DNA of 64,000 bases, taken from Sphingobacteriales bacterium JAD_PAG50586_3. Lineage in GTDB: Bacteria > Bacteroidota > Bacteroidia > CAMBQF01. The position numbers and the translations under genes are program-made. Of the stretch, positions 7,934-17,497 are shown piece after piece. The DNA is taken from NCBI GenBank assembly GCA_023213195.1, contig CP096135.1, positions 2,724,842 to 2,788,841 of the forward strand, read 5' to 3'. Below the pieces are notes generated by a model that saw only the letters and a list, made by a program, of their open reading frames with translations, had not been told where the DNA came from and searched no databases. Within the stretch, counting starts at the first letter, position 1; every line of letters starts with the position of its first letter.

Positions 7934-9322
7934 TCAAGCATTTCTAACAATGCCTTGGTTATTTTGCAGCGAAGGTACGATTTCAAATGCTTCGGTGTGC
8001 TTTTCATAGTCATTTGCCAGTGCTTCTTCAAACACCTGCATACCCTGTTTCTCGCTACCGGCGTCCATTAGCAGTGCTGCCAGCTTAAAATAAATTGTTG
8101 CATTGTTGGGCTGCACTTTAATCCCCTCAAGGCAATTTTCTATGGCCTCCTCTAGTTTTTCGTTTCTATATAGCAGGGTAATATAATCGCCCCAAATAGT
8201 TTCGTTATCGGGTTCAAGTTCGGCAACGCGGCCAAAAGCATCTTCGGCCTCTTCTAAAAGTTCGGCTTTGGCATAGGTATCGCCCAAAATATACCAGTAC
8301 TCGCTATTATCAGGGTCTATGGCTACGGCTTTTTGCAGGTGGTGTATGGCTTCCATATTACGGCCCAAGCCTTCTAGCACCGCACCCATGCCACACCATG
8401 CATCGGCTAACGCCGGGTCGGCTTTTATGGCTTTATGGAAGTATTTAAGGGCCCTATCAGTATCGTTCAGGTTTTCGTAGCACTCTGCTATGTACTGAAA
8501 AGCGATAGGGTCGGGTTGCTCGTACTTAAACGTTTCCTGGTAGGTTTCAATAGCTTCGTTATACCGTTCAAGGTTAGCCAGGGCATTTGCCTTATTAAAG
8601 TATGCCGAAGAAAACTCTTCGTTTATTAATATGGCATAGTCGTATGCCTGTATGGCAGTTTCGTATTTTTCCTGCTTGCTATAAAATAGTCCCAGATTGT
8701 ACCATGCCGCGGCAGAGTAGGGCTTATCATCGGTAAGTTTGGTGTAATACTCAACGCCTGCCTGGTATTGCTCTGTCAAATCAAAGCAAAAGGCAATCTC
8801 GTACATAGCAGCCTCATTATCAGGATTAAGGCTAACGGCTTTCTGCAAATGTTCTACAGCCTTATCGTACCGTCCCAGGTTTTCATACTCAAATGCTATG
8901 TATAAATGTACCTCATCAGCATCATCGCCTGCACGTTCTATGGCCTTATAATAATATACAATGGCTTCGCCGGTGCGGTCCATCTGGCTAAGTATGCTGC
9001 CTTTGGTTAAATACACCTCGTAGTTATCGGGCTCCATTGCCTCAATAACATTAATAAGCTCTAGTGCCTGTATGTTTTTACCGGTAGCTGCAAATAATTG
9101 CGCTTTGCGCATTTGCAGTATAGATGAATAGGGGTGTTGCTGCTCTGCTATTAGTATGGTGTCTAACGCTTCGTAGGGTTTATTCTGTCGTATATAATAT
9201 TCTACAATACTTTCAAAGGTTTCAACATCGTGGTACGATACCCTGCCTTCTCTCATCTTCTGTTCAAAGTCTTTAATGCGCTCGGCATCAAATTCTTCAG
9301 GTTGTTCATATTCTTCGCCCAT
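7934..9322 (-). CDS. Tetratricopeptide-repeat protein
   Basis: A 462-residue protein built almost wholly of TPR units, roughly twelve. Clear examples are AWYNLGLFYSKQEKYETAIQ, AYFNKANALANLERYNEAIE and YWYILGDTYAKAELLEEAED. There is no signal peptide or membrane segment, so a cytoplasmic scaffold is likely. It begins acidic (MGEEYEQPEEFDAERIKDFE). A TAAATTTG box on the minus strand just upstream of the ATG is a good Bacteroidota -7 promoter element. comA follows 19 bases downstream. Partner proteins cannot be predicted. Confidence 0.85.
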   Translation of the reverse strand: MGEEYEQPEEFDAERIKDFEQKMREGRVSYHDVETFESIVEYYIRQNKPYEALDTILIAEQQHPYSSILQMRKAQLFAATGKNIQALELINVIEAMEPDNYEVYLTKGSILSQMDRTGEAIVYYYKAIERAGDDADEVHLYIAFEYENLGRYDKAVEHLQKAVSLNPDNEAAMYEIAFCFDLTEQYQAGVEYYTKLTDDKPYSAAAWYNLGLFYSKQEKYETAIQAYDYAILINEEFSSAYFNKANALANLERYNEAIETYQETFKYEQPDPIAFQYIAECYENLNDTDRALKYFHKAIKADPALADAWCGMGAVLEGLGRNMEAIHHLQKAVAIDPDNSEYWYILGDTYAKAELLEEAEDAFGRVAELEPDNETIWGDYITLLYRNEKLEEAIENCLEGIKVQPNNATIYFKLAALLMDAGSEKQGMQVFEEALANDYEKHTEAFEIVPSLQNNQGIVRNA

Positions 9323-9448
9323 TACAGAACTAATTGGTTCTTACAAATTTAACAAACCACTTGGTTTTATCAAGTAGTATTTATTAACGCTTACAGTGTT
9401 TATAAACAACAATAATTAAGCCTAAGCTGTTTAGCGGGGCCTAAAAAA

Positions 9449-9473
9449 CAAAAAGCCCGACAATTTGTCGGGC
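9449..9473 (-). terminator. Rho-independent terminator
   Basis: On the minus strand AGCCCGAC and GTCGGGCT pair around a short AAATT loop and are followed by TTTTTG. It stands 26 bases past the stop codon of the T9SS type-B protein gene and would end its transcript. Confidence 0.8.
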
Positions 9474-9499
9474 TCCTGTTATATATAATAAGGTATTAC

Positions 9500-11261
9500 T
9501 TAGTTGCTGCTGCCGTATAACACGGTTACAGTTCCTGTCTTTTCGTAAGTCTGTGTGGCCGATTTAGCTTTAAGTATAAAGTAGTAAACACCGGCAGGTA
9601 CCTGTTCGCCAGAGTTGGTATAACCATCCCATTTAATTTGCGGTGCAGTAGTTTCAAATATTAATAAGCCCCAACGGTTGAAGATTTGTACGCTGTACTC
9701 ATCCATGCCGCTGTTTTTAATGTGGAACACATCATTAATACCATCGCCATTAGGAGTAAATACGTTTGGCACTATAAGGCCTTCAACAATTTCAATTACA
9801 GAGCAGGTAGTGTCCATACAACCATCGTTGCTGGTAACCATTAAACAAACGTTGTATTGGCCCGGTACATCGTACATGTGGAAAGGGTTTTGCTCGGTAG
9901 TTTGAACACCATCGCCAAAATCCCAGTCCCATGAGGTAGCGCCATCAATACTGTTATCGGTAAACGATATCAGATCAAAAGCAAATACGTTGTTGGTATC
10001 GGTAGAGTAAATTGCAGTAGGAGCGGTGAATAATGATACCGCGTAGGTAGCAATGCCTGATGTACAACCGTTAGTGGCTGTAACACTTGCACCAACTACA
10101 CCAGAGCCTGAGTTACCCCAACCTACCTGTATGGTAGGGGTTGGAGTACCACCGGTAATAGTACCTCCGGTAATAGACCAGTTATAGGTAGCACCCGGAG
10201 TTGCAGGGTCTATAATATAGGTGTTGCCATTAGAGTTGCCGCACAATAAGTTAGGACCGGTAATAATTGGTAACTCGGGGCGGCGAAGGCCAAGAATGTA
10301 AGGCTCTTCTGTAAAGGTGTTCCAGTTTGCACGGGTTAACACTTCTAAACCACCTTGGGTAGATGCTGTAGTAGGATCCATGCCTAACCATTTGTTAGGG
10401 CTAACTGTCCAATGGGCTAAGATATCCCAAGTGGCTTGGTCTTGTATAGCATCGTAAAAAACGCTGATGGTAGCAGGTACTGTACCTGTTGGGCGGTTTA
10501 TGCGGTGGTAGTATTTATCGTTTACACGGCAAACAATGGTATCAAGCAAGGTGCGGTCGTAACCATCAGGCGTGGCATCGTTATTAACTAAACGTACACC
10601 GTAAAGACCGGCTTCGGTAGTGCTTGGGGTAATTTCTACAGGGCGGTAACGGGTTAAACCCACGCTAGAGCCTGTTGGAAAAAGGTATGCATTGTTTACG
10701 TTTACGTTACGGTATAATTTACCGTTAGACAGGCTGCTAACATAACCGGTAGTGCGGGTAATAGCAGCGGTGTTAGCCGTAGTAACTGTCATATCAAACT
10801 GGTCGGTAGCCAACTCACGGTCGTTAAGGTTTAGCCTGTGCGATACCCTTGAGTTTAATGTTTGGGTTTTTACGCCAGAGCCTAAGCAGGTTAAATCATA
10901 AAACCAGGTAAGGCTGTCGCCGGTAATAAGCTGGTCGGCTCCTTCAAGGCTAACCTCTCCAGTGCCCGCGTTAAAACGGCGGTTGTTAACCCAGTCGCCC
11001 CAAACGTGGTAAATACCATCGCCACCGGCTACAGAGTCGTTTACAAAGTTGTTATCAATGTAAAAGTCGCCCATGTTGGTCATGTCGGCGTTTATTTTGC
11101 TGTTGGTAACGGTACCAAGAACACGCACCACAGCGCCGGTGTTTATATACACCACAGCACCGCGGTTGTTAAATAAACCGGCTTGTCCCCATGCGGTAGA
11201 GGCAAAAGTTAAACCTGTTGCCAAGGCATAAAAAATTACGAACGTGCGTAGAAAATTTCAT
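9500..11261 (-). CDS. Secreted PKD-domain protein, T9SS type-B (CHU_C) sorting domain (one frameshift)
   Basis: About 585 residues when joined. The true start is MKFSTHVRN at 11261. A T6 run near 11234 must lose one T to continue as FYALATGLTFASTAWGQAG, which completes a signal peptide. The middle has beta-rich repeats (PGATYNWSITGGTITGG is an Ig/PKD-like strand set), then a PKD domain (SWDWDFGDGVQTTEQNPFHM), and the C-terminal 85 residues are the gliding-motility-associated CHU_C domain: VPNVFTPNGDGINDVFHI, then FNRWGLLIFE. By family it is exported by the type IX system and attached to or released from the surface. Ligand unknown. A terminator follows. Confidence 0.85.
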
Positions 11262-11353
11262 AGGCAGTATAACGATATACAGCAAAGAAAAATAAAAATA
11301 TCCTGCTATGCAACAAGAATTGCTATTGTTTTTAACAATTGAATTGACAAACC

Positions 11354-11826
11354 CTATGCTTTGCCAAACTTGCTTTCTAGTAACTGCTTGCGGTAATTAA
11401 AAATACCATCGAGTTTTTTGCTTACAAACAGGCTATTGGCTAGGGCTCCAAGCGGACCCAGAGGTAATTTGTAGTGCAATAAATCTTCCATAAGAACGCC
11501 ACCCTCTACTGCTGAAAAAAATGTTGGTGGTGCCAAAAACTGTAGGGGCCGAAACGTTGTTCATCAACAAAATACTCCTTATCTCTAACATGGGTTATTT
11601 CGGTCATCCAAAATAAGGGTATGTTTAACACCGGTTTTACGTGGTAGCAAATTATTTGCCCGGGGTACATTTTATCTGTTTTGTGTTTAGATAAAACGGT
11701 AAAGCCCATTTCTTTAGGAGTAATTTCCTGCAGGTTGTGTGGAGATGAAAAATATTCCCAGGCCTGCTCTAAGGTTATGGGCAACAACTGTTTGCGGTAA
11801 AGGGTATAGTTGAACATGGTGAACAA
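11354..11826 (-). CDS. SRPBCC-family protein (one frameshift)
   Basis: About 157 residues when joined. The N-terminal half (YRKQLLPITLEQAWEYFSSP, EITPKEMGF, YPGQIICYHV, WMTEITHV) and the C-terminal half (GGVLMEDLLHYKLPLGPLG, KKLDGIFNYRKQLLE) together make one START/Bet v1-like ligand-binding domain, seen in Bacteroidota beside cell-division-inhibitor-like annotations. The frame breaks at the T-run near 11514-11520 (FWHHQHFF to SAVEGG), a homopolymer indel. The gene is 21 bases downstream of corA on the same strand. Ligand unknown. Confidence 0.75.
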
Positions 11827-11847
11827 ACAGCCATGGGGTTAAAAAGT

Positions 11848-12750
11848 TTAAAACCACTTTTTGCGCCTAAACCATTGCCAAATAACCAATACAACCAACA
11901 CCATAAGCCCCCAAACGGCGGGGTAGCCATACTGCCATGTTAGTTCGGGCATCATTTTAAAGTTCATGCCATAAATACCCACTATAAAGGTTAATGGTAA
12001 AAAGAAAGCTGAGAAGAGGGTAAGTACCAAAATAACCTCGTTTACCCGTTGGGTAGAAACGTTAAAGTGGATAGACAGCAGCTGGTTAAGATTTTCCCGC
12101 ACCTGGTCGCACTCTACATACATACGGTCTATGGTGTCTTTAAGGTCGGCCATTACAACGGGGTTTAGCGGCGACTCTTCTTTAAAACGGTAAATTATAT
12201 CTTTGGTTAGCAATATCATACGCTTATACACATCAACTTTACGTTTAAGAAAATAGGAGTCGCGGATAATATTGGGCTGCTTGCGTTTTAAAAACACTTT
12301 GGTTTCAAAGGCGTCTACTATTTGGTCGGCTTTGTTAATGGGAACCTCGTAAGACAATATCCCCCGGCGGAGAATTTGCACGGCAATTCTTTCCAGCGTT
12401 ATGTTATCGTTTATGCAATAGGTGTCTTTAATATCTAAAAGCAGGGGTTGCTCCCTGCGGTGTATGGTTATTAGGGTTTTACCGGTAAAAAAAATAGCTA
12501 TTTTACGGGTAAGCTCCTGTATACTGTCTGCATTTTCTAACGATTCTTCATCGTACACCCTTATGATAACAAACATGATATTATCCATAAACTCCAGCTT
12601 GGGCAGGTGGTTGGGTTGCATACAATCTTCAATAGCATGGCGGTGTATGCCATACTTTTGTGCAATACTCTCCAGTTCCTGCGGTGTGGGGAAGACAATA
12701 TCTATCCATTCCAAGCCCAACGTTTCGTTTTTATACAGGGTATTAATCAT
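11848..12750 (-). CDS. corA: CorA-family divalent metal transporter
   Basis: A 300-residue CorA-type channel for Mg2+/Co2+ or related ions. The cytoplasmic funnel is alpha/beta and then helical. Two C-terminal membrane segments are at about 240-260 and 275-292, with the selectivity-filter GMN at 261-263 between them. A basic tail (WFRRKKWF) follows. It is transcribed away from the MFS gene, with 48 bases between the two starts, so the promoters must overlap. Confidence 0.9.
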   Translation of the reverse strand: MINTLYKNETLGLEWIDIVFPTPQELESIAQKYGIHRHAIEDCMQPNHLPKLEFMDNIMFVIIRVYDEESLENADSIQELTRKIAIFFTGKTLITIHRREQPLLLDIKDTYCINDNITLERIAVQILRRGILSYEVPINKADQIVDAFETKVFLKRKQPNIIRDSYFLKRKVDVYKRMILLTKDIIYRFKEESPLNPVVMADLKDTIDRMYVECDQVRENLNQLLSIHFNVSTQRVNEVILVLTLFSAFFLPLTFIVGIYGMNFKMMPELTWQYGYPAVWGLMVLVVLVIWQWFRRKKWF

Positions 12751-12798
12751 GCGGCTAATTTCTACCTTATTTTTTAAAAATCATCCATTATGTAATAT

Positions 12799-14124
12799 GT
12801 GGCTGTTAAATTATATTTTTGGCCCGTGCAATCATCTGGTATATTCTCTAATAAAAACGCGCTACTGCTAGTTACCGTTGCGGCGCTGGGCTATTTTGTA
12901 GATATATACGACCTGGTGCTGTTTAATGTGGTTAAAAAAGAGAGCCTTATGCAGATTATGGTTGGCGCCAGTGCCGATACCATAAAATCTACCGGTATTT
13001 ACCTTTTTAACTGCCAAATGATAGGTATGCTTATTGGCGGTATACTTTGGGGTATGCTGGGCGATAAAAAAGGCAGGCTGTCGGTTCTCTTCGGGTCTAT
13101 ACTATTATATTCTGTTGCCAATATTGTTAATGCTTTTGTGGTAGATGTTAATACCTACGCTGTAGTGCGGGTTATTGCAGGCATTGGTTTGGCAGGCGAG
13201 TTGGGGGCGGGCATTACCTTAGTATCTGAAACCATGAGTAAAGAAAACCGCGGCTATGGTACTATGATAATTGTAACCTTTGGCGCACTGGGTGCCGTTG
13301 TGGCAGCAGTGGTTGGGGCAGAAGGGCAAGCCATAGGTCAGTTTTTAGAAGGTATATTCGGTACGCCGTTTGCCAACTGGCAGGTGGCCTATATTGTAGG
13401 TGGTGCTTTGGGTGTGCTTTTATTGTTGCTGCGTATAGGTACTATAGAGTCGGGTATGTTTAAAAGCATGATAGAAGCCAAGGTAGACCGAGGTAATATA
13501 TTTATGCTGTTTAACAATAAAGACCGCTTTTTAAAATACCTAAAGTGTATTTTGGTAGGCCTGCCAATATGGTATACTATAGGCCTGCTGGTAAACAACT
13601 CGCAAGAGATTTTTTCTGTAGCCTTAAATATACAGGGCAAAGTGCTTAACGGCGAATGCGTAAAGTACTGTTACCTTGGCCTTTCGGCCGGCGATTTGGT
13701 AAGCGGCCTGCTGAGCCAGTGGCTAAAAAGCCGCAGGAAAGTGGTTTTTCTTTACCTATTTATAAACCTTTTACTGGTTATTTGCTTTTTATTCTTTGCA
13801 AACGGAATATCGGCCAACGCTTTTTATTTACTTTGCTTTTTGTTAGGAACAGCTACCGGGTACTGGGCCATATTTGTAACTATTGCCGCAGAGCAGTTTG
13901 GTACTAATATACGCAGTACGGTAGCCAATACAGTGCCCAATTTTGTTAGGGGCTCGGTACCGCTAATCACAATGCTGTTTACGGCATTGCTTACAATAAA
14001 TATTACCAACACAACGGCTGCCTTTGCGGTAGGTATTTTATGCATAGGGCTGGCTTTGTGGGCAACATGGGGAATAAAAGAAACTTTTGGCAAGGAACTT
14101 GATTATGCCGAAGGAGTATCTTAA
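12799..14124 (+). CDS. MFS transporter
   Basis: A 441-residue major facilitator with about 12 membrane segments. The loop 2-3 signature GMLGDKKGRLSVLFGS and GIGLAGELGAGITLVSETM are of the metabolite:H+ symporter type (sugar/aromatic acid group). GTG at 12799 is the longest start; a GTG at 12826 (VQSSGIFSNKN) would also keep the first helix. The loop after helix 8 is unusual in having NGECVKYCYLG. Substrate cannot be told. It diverges from corA. Confidence 0.82.
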   Translation: MAVKLYFWPVQSSGIFSNKNALLLVTVAALGYFVDIYDLVLFNVVKKESLMQIMVGASADTIKSTGIYLFNCQMIGMLIGGILWGMLGDKKGRLSVLFGSILLYSVANIVNAFVVDVNTYAVVRVIAGIGLAGELGAGITLVSETMSKENRGYGTMIIVTFGALGAVVAAVVGAEGQAIGQFLEGIFGTPFANWQVAYIVGGALGVLLLLLRIGTIESGMFKSMIEAKVDRGNIFMLFNNKDRFLKYLKCILVGLPIWYTIGLLVNNSQEIFSVALNIQGKVLNGECVKYCYLGLSAGDLVSGLLSQWLKSRRKVVFLYLFINLLLVICFLFFANGISANAFYLLCFLLGTATGYWAIFVTIAAEQFGTNIRSTVANTVPNFVRGSVPLITMLFTALLTINITNTTAAFAVGILCIGLALWATWGIKETFGKELDYAEGVS

Positions 14125-14163
14125 ACCCAACATTACATAGCTAATCAATAAATAACATATAAC

Positions 14164-14808
14164 GTGGAATTACCAGTAATTTTGTACCGCACCCTTAACG
14201 AGGGAACCCGCATGTTTGTATTTCTGTATGGTGACTATACCGAAGAAGAATTAACAGAGCACACCAAGCTAACCGACAATGAAAAGGCTTATCTGGCAAC
14301 TGTAAACCACCCTAACCGCCGTAAAGAGTGGGTAGCTATACGCACCTTTTTACAAAACAACATGGGCTTTACCGATTGTGCAATTGAGTATAACGAGAAA
14401 GGCGCGCCGGTGCTAAAGAACCCTGATTTAAATCTGTCTATCTCTCATTCTAGTGGCAAAGCTGCCATTATACTGTCTGATAAGCAAAAGGTAGGGGTAG
14501 ATATTGAGGTGCGTGCCAACAAAGTATTAAAGGTGGTAGGCAAATACCTATCAGAAGCCGAGCAGAACTTTTTAGACCGTAAATTTCGCGATGCGCATGC
14601 ATTGGTTTGCTGGTCGGCTAAGGAGTGTGCTTATAAAATATTTGACCGCCCCGGCACATCCTTTAAAGAGAATATGCGTGTTAAGCCCTTTAAGCTAGAC
14701 AGTTTTGGCAATATAATAGTAAAGCTGTTTACTGATGATGGCCTGCGCGACTACGAATTGAAATATGAGCAGCATAAAGACTATGTTGTGGCCTACGGCA
14801 CCAACTAA
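14164..14808 (+). CDS. 4'-phosphopantetheinyl transferase superfamily protein
   Basis: A 214-residue Sfp-type transferase that moves the phosphopantetheine arm of CoA onto a carrier-protein serine. The Mg2+/CoA-binding motif GVDIEV is at 111-116 (D113, E115) and the second motif WSAKECAYK is at 150-158 (E154). ISHSSGKAA at about 93-101 matches the P-loop-like pre-motif. The start is GTG. The acyltransferase gene begins 22 bases downstream, fitting a lipid-related role, but the carrier protein it serves is not in the window. Confidence 0.9.
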   Translation: MELPVILYRTLNEGTRMFVFLYGDYTEEELTEHTKLTDNEKAYLATVNHPNRRKEWVAIRTFLQNNMGFTDCAIEYNEKGAPVLKNPDLNLSISHSSGKAAIILSDKQKVGVDIEVRANKVLKVVGKYLSEAEQNFLDRKFRDAHALVCWSAKECAYKIFDRPGTSFKENMRVKPFKLDSFGNIIVKLFTDDGLRDYELKYEQHKDYVVAYGTN

Positions 14809-14830
14809 GGCTAACTAAAAAGCAACCCGT

Positions 14831-15592
14831 TTGAAAAAGTTCCTAATCCGCTTAATACAGTTTCCCTACAGCTTGTGGGCAGGCTTGTACTTTGTATTGG
14901 TTACCTCATTTATTATATTCCCCATAGCGGTAATATTAACATACACCCTGCGTAAGCGTGCCATATACTCTATAATACCGGTATACCGTACGTGGGCCAA
15001 GGTTTACAACGCATTAATATTCGTCCGCATAAAATGCTATGGGTTAGATGAAAATGTAGACCCTAAAAAGCCCTACGTATTTGTAGGTAACCACGGCAGC
15101 TTTATGGATATTATGGCTTTTGGTTCAACCCTTAAAAATACCTACAAGCCTATTGCTAAGCGCGAGCTTATTAATATGCCCATAATAGGCCTGGTTTTTA
15201 AAATGGCCTGTATAATGGTAGACCGCAGCAGCGAAGAAAGCCGCAAGCGCACTAAAGATGCGATGCGCCAGGAGGTTGCCGATGGGGTAGGGGTATTGGT
15301 TTTTGCAGAAGGTACCCGCAACCGTACTGATGCGCCGTTAACCGCTTTTAAAGACGGTGCCTTTAAAATAGCTGCCGAAACAGGGGCCGAGATTGTGCCG
15401 TTTTGCATTATAAACGCTAAGAAAATATTGCCGCCCAACTCTTTTTGGATGAGGCCCGGAACCATATCTATATACTACCTTCCACCGGTAAAAATTGCTG
15501 ATTTTCCTACGTACGAAGATTTTAAGCAATTTGTCTATAACCAAATGCACGATACAATCGTTGAAAAATCTGGCAACCAATTTGCTATATAA
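14831..15592 (+). CDS. plsC: 1-acyl-sn-glycerol-3-phosphate acyltransferase
   Basis: A 253-residue membrane-associated acyltransferase that makes phosphatidic acid from lysophosphatidic acid. The catalytic NHGSFMD (H88, D93) and the glycerophosphate-binding FAEGTRNRT (about 157-165) are both intact. An N-terminal hydrophobic segment (about 10-38) anchors it. It starts with TTG (MKKFLIRLIQFPY), and no better upstream ATG is available. It is co-oriented with the phosphopantetheinyl transferase gene. Confidence 0.9.
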   Translation: MKKFLIRLIQFPYSLWAGLYFVLVTSFIIFPIAVILTYTLRKRAIYSIIPVYRTWAKVYNALIFVRIKCYGLDENVDPKKPYVFVGNHGSFMDIMAFGSTLKNTYKPIAKRELINMPIIGLVFKMACIMVDRSSEESRKRTKDAMRQEVADGVGVLVFAEGTRNRTDAPLTAFKDGAFKIAAETGAEIVPFCIINAKKILPPNSFWMRPGTISIYYLPPVKIADFPTYEDFKQFVYNQMHDTIVEKSGNQFAI

Positions 15593-15682
15593 CTGTTAAA
15601 AGTAAAGGAAGTTGTTAGTAAAATAATTTTTAATGGTTGATGTAAACCTATATGTTTGCTGAAACCGCGTAATTAACCGGCC

Positions 15683-16349
15683 ATGTTTGCTAAAGATTTA
15701 GTTTTAGATATAGTACCCCCGCTCAAGACTTCAGACACAGGACTTAAAGCCCTGCATTGGATGGATGAGTTTAAAGTGTCGCATTTACCTATAGTTAACA
15801 GCAGTGAGTTTTTAGGCCTTATTTCTGATGCAGACATACTTGACCTTAACGCTCCCGAAGAGTCTATAGGTAACCACCGCCTATCGTTAATACGCCCCTT
15901 TATTGATAAAGAGGCCCATGTTTTTGAGGCCCTGAAAATGGTTACCGAAATGCACCTTAGTTTGATACCTGTGGTTGATACCGCCACCAAAGAATATGCA
16001 GGTGTTATTACTACACAGTACCTTGCAGAGCAGGTAGCACAAATGATTGGCGCGCAAGAGCCGGGCGGTGTTATTATGCTGGAGGTTGACGAGAAAGATT
16101 ATACCCTGAGCACAAATAGCGCAGATTGTAGAGGGGAATGACAGTAAGGTGCTGTCTGTATTTACCTATAAAAACCCCGAGGCAAACGATTTGCTGGTTA
16201 CCATAAAAACTAACCGTGTAGAGTTAAACGCGGTGCTGCAAACGTTTTACCGTTATAACTACAACGTAGTAGCATCGTACCACACCGATGCGTTTGGTGA
16301 CGACCTTAAAGCCCGCTACGACTTGTTTATGAACTATATTAATATGTAG
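15683..16349 (+). CDS. CBS-domain protein (one frameshift)
   Basis: About 222 residues when joined. Two CBS motifs make a Bateman pair: TGLKALHWMDEFKVSHLPIV at 19-38 and FEALKMVTEMHLSLIPVVD near 81-99. The frame breaks near 16115-16120: removing one A from an AAA run changes the tail to an EIAQIVEGND reading, which runs on through SVFTYKNPEANDLLVTIKTN to 16349. The C-terminal part is ACT-like in layout. A regulatory adenosine-nucleotide sensor is the usual role. A strong terminator follows 25 bases after the stop. Confidence 0.78.
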
Positions 16350-16373
16350 GTTGGTTAAGATATTCTAAATGAT

Positions 16374-16403
16374 AAAAACCCCGGCTTTTTAGCCGGGGTT
16401 TTT
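16374..16403 (+). terminator. Rho-independent terminator
   Basis: CCCCGGCT and AGCCGGGG pair around TTTT, flanked by A5 and T5, so it can work on both strands. It closes the CBS-protein transcript. Confidence 0.85.
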
Positions 16404-16446
16404 AATTTCTGTGCTCTTAATTTTATTAACAATATTTATTTTTTGC

Positions 16447-16478
16447 TTGACTTTTGGTGTTGAGTTGTTGTATCTTTG
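16447..16478 (+). promoter_or_regulatory. Orphan Bacteroidota-type promoter
   Basis: TTGACT, 18 bases, then TATCTTTG, an excellent match to the -33 TTG / -7 TAnnTTTG promoter of Bacteroidota. It points into a stretch with no conventional gene: first two class-2 hairpin elements, then the micro-ORF array. The same arrangement (TTGACA-N18-TATCTTTG) recurs at 46717-46748 ahead of the solo copy of the array unit. Confidence 0.65.
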
Positions 16479-16565
16479 TGCTGTTATTCGAATGACGCAA
16501 TTATTACCAATTAAAAACTAAAAATAGCCCATGACGATAATGTTAGGGCAGGCCCGGGCTAAAAA

Positions 16566-16614
16566 TCCCTCCCCTCTGACTTTGTCAGAGCTACTCCCTT
16601 TATTTAAAGGGAGA
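16566..16614 (+). repeat. Class-2 hairpin element
   Basis: TCCCTCCC, then a 7-bp hairpin (CTCTGAC / GTCAGAG, loop TTT, 16574-16590), then CTACTCCCTTTA paired with TAAAGGGAG. This is the same three-part layout as seven other copies in the window, with its own stem sequence. Confidence 0.75.
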
Positions 16615-16632
16615 GTTATGCGAGGTTTAAAT

Positions 16633-16676
16633 CCCCCGTTTAGTGCTTTGCACTAAACACCCCTTTTAAAAGGGGG
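16633..16676 (+). repeat. Class-2 hairpin element
   Basis: CCCCC, then an 8-bp hairpin (GTTTAGTG / CACTAAAC, loop CTTTG, 16638-16658), then AC and the perfect palindrome CCCCTTTTAAAAGGGG (16660-16675). It is the cleanest example of the family and lies 18 bases after the preceding copy in the same orientation. Confidence 0.8.
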
Positions 16677-16958
16677 AACTTAAATAGTACCTACAATGCT
16701 TATTACGATTTCATATTAATGGTTTAGATAGATATTTAAGATAAACGGTTTAGCAAGAGGATAATGCTTAAACAACAGGCCATTCTGTTGGTCAGTAGTT
16801 AAATTGTTATGATAAGAATTGTCACCTACAGGTGGCTTGCTATTGCAGGCTGCCTTGAGGTGTTTTACGTAATTATGAATTAGTAATTATAAATTATTAG
16901 AAAGAGATGAATAAAATTAGGTACATGCTGTAGAGAAATGAAAAATGAAAAACGAGAA

Positions 16959-17069
16959 ATGAAAAATAAGCTTTGTGAGCTTTGCGATAGCCAGAGCGCA
17001 GCGATGGCCTTTGTGTACTTTGTGGTTAAAATCATCTACGAAAACGATGTGATTAGCTACATGCTGTAA
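16959..17069 (+). CDS. Micro-ORF 1 of the array (36 aa)
   Basis: Starts MKNKLCELCD and ends ENDVISYML-stop. It shares with the other units the C-x-x-C pair, the hydrophobic VYFVVK core, a Glu-Asn pair and the terminal SY-x-L. Compared with the next units it has an 18-base in-frame insertion giving SQSAAMAF. It is the most divergent unit yet keeps frame and stop position. Whether it is translated is unknown; this is a candidate small protein inferred from pattern. Confidence 0.4.
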   Translation: MKNKLCELCDSQSAAMAFVYFVVKIIYENDVISYML

Positions 17070-17080
17070 GGGTTTGGTAA

Positions 17081-17194
17081 ATGAAAAATGAGAAACTAAA
17101 AATGAAAAATAAACTTTGTGTGCTTTGTGATGGCTTAGTGTACTTTGTGGTTAAAACCACCCGCGAAAATGGGTTGTCGGGCTACATGCTGTAA
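17081..17194 (+). CDS. Micro-ORF 2 of the array (37 aa)
   Basis: Starts MKNEKLKMKNKLCVLCDG, continues LVYFVVKTTREN and ends GYML-stop. The ATG is 11 bases after the previous ORF's stop. Basic N-terminal helix, C-x-x-C, then a short hydrophobic strand. Candidate small protein; no known family recognised. Confidence 0.4.
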   Translation: MKNEKLKMKNKLCVLCDGLVYFVVKTTRENGLSGYML

Positions 17195-17205
17195 GGGTTT
17201 GGTAA

Positions 17206-17319
17206 ATGAAAAATGAAAAACTAAAAATGAAAAATAAACTTTGTGTACTTTATGATGGCTTAGTGTACTTTGTGGTTAAAACCGCCCGCGAAAACGGGTT
17301 GTTTAGCTACACGCTCTAA
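17206..17319 (+). CDS. Micro-ORF 3 of the array (37 aa)
   Basis: Starts MKNEKLKMKNKLCVLYDG, continues LVYFVVKTAREN and ends GLFSYTL-stop. The second Cys of the pair has become Tyr. The ATG is 11 bases after the stop of ORF 2, the same spacing as between ORFs 1 and 2. Confidence 0.4.
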   Translation: MKNEKLKMKNKLCVLYDGLVYFVVKTARENGLFSYTL

Positions 17320-17330
17320 GGAAATGAAAA

Positions 17331-17444
17331 ATGAAAAACGAGAAATTAAAAATGAAAAATAAACTTTGTGTGCTTTATGATGGCTTAGTGTACTTTGTGG
17401 TTAAAACCGCCCGCGGAAATGGGTTGTTTAGCTACACGCTCTAA
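17331..17444 (+). CDS. Micro-ORF 4 of the array (37 aa)
   Basis: Starts MKNEKLKMKNKLCVLYDG and ends GNGLFSYTL-stop, differing from ORF 3 by E to G near residue 29. The preceding stop is fused to TAAGGAAATG, giving an AAGGA-like ribosome site. The ATG again lies 11 bases after the previous stop. Confidence 0.4.
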   Translation: MKNEKLKMKNKLCVLYDGLVYFVVKTARGNGLFSYTL

Positions 17445-17497
17445 GGAAATGAAAAATGAAAAACGAGAAACGAAAAATGAAAAATGAAAAATGAAAA

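Noticed and set aside
15142..15465. 107-residue minus-strand ORF opposite plsC
   Set aside because: plsC motifs are intact on the plus strand; the antisense frame is incidental.
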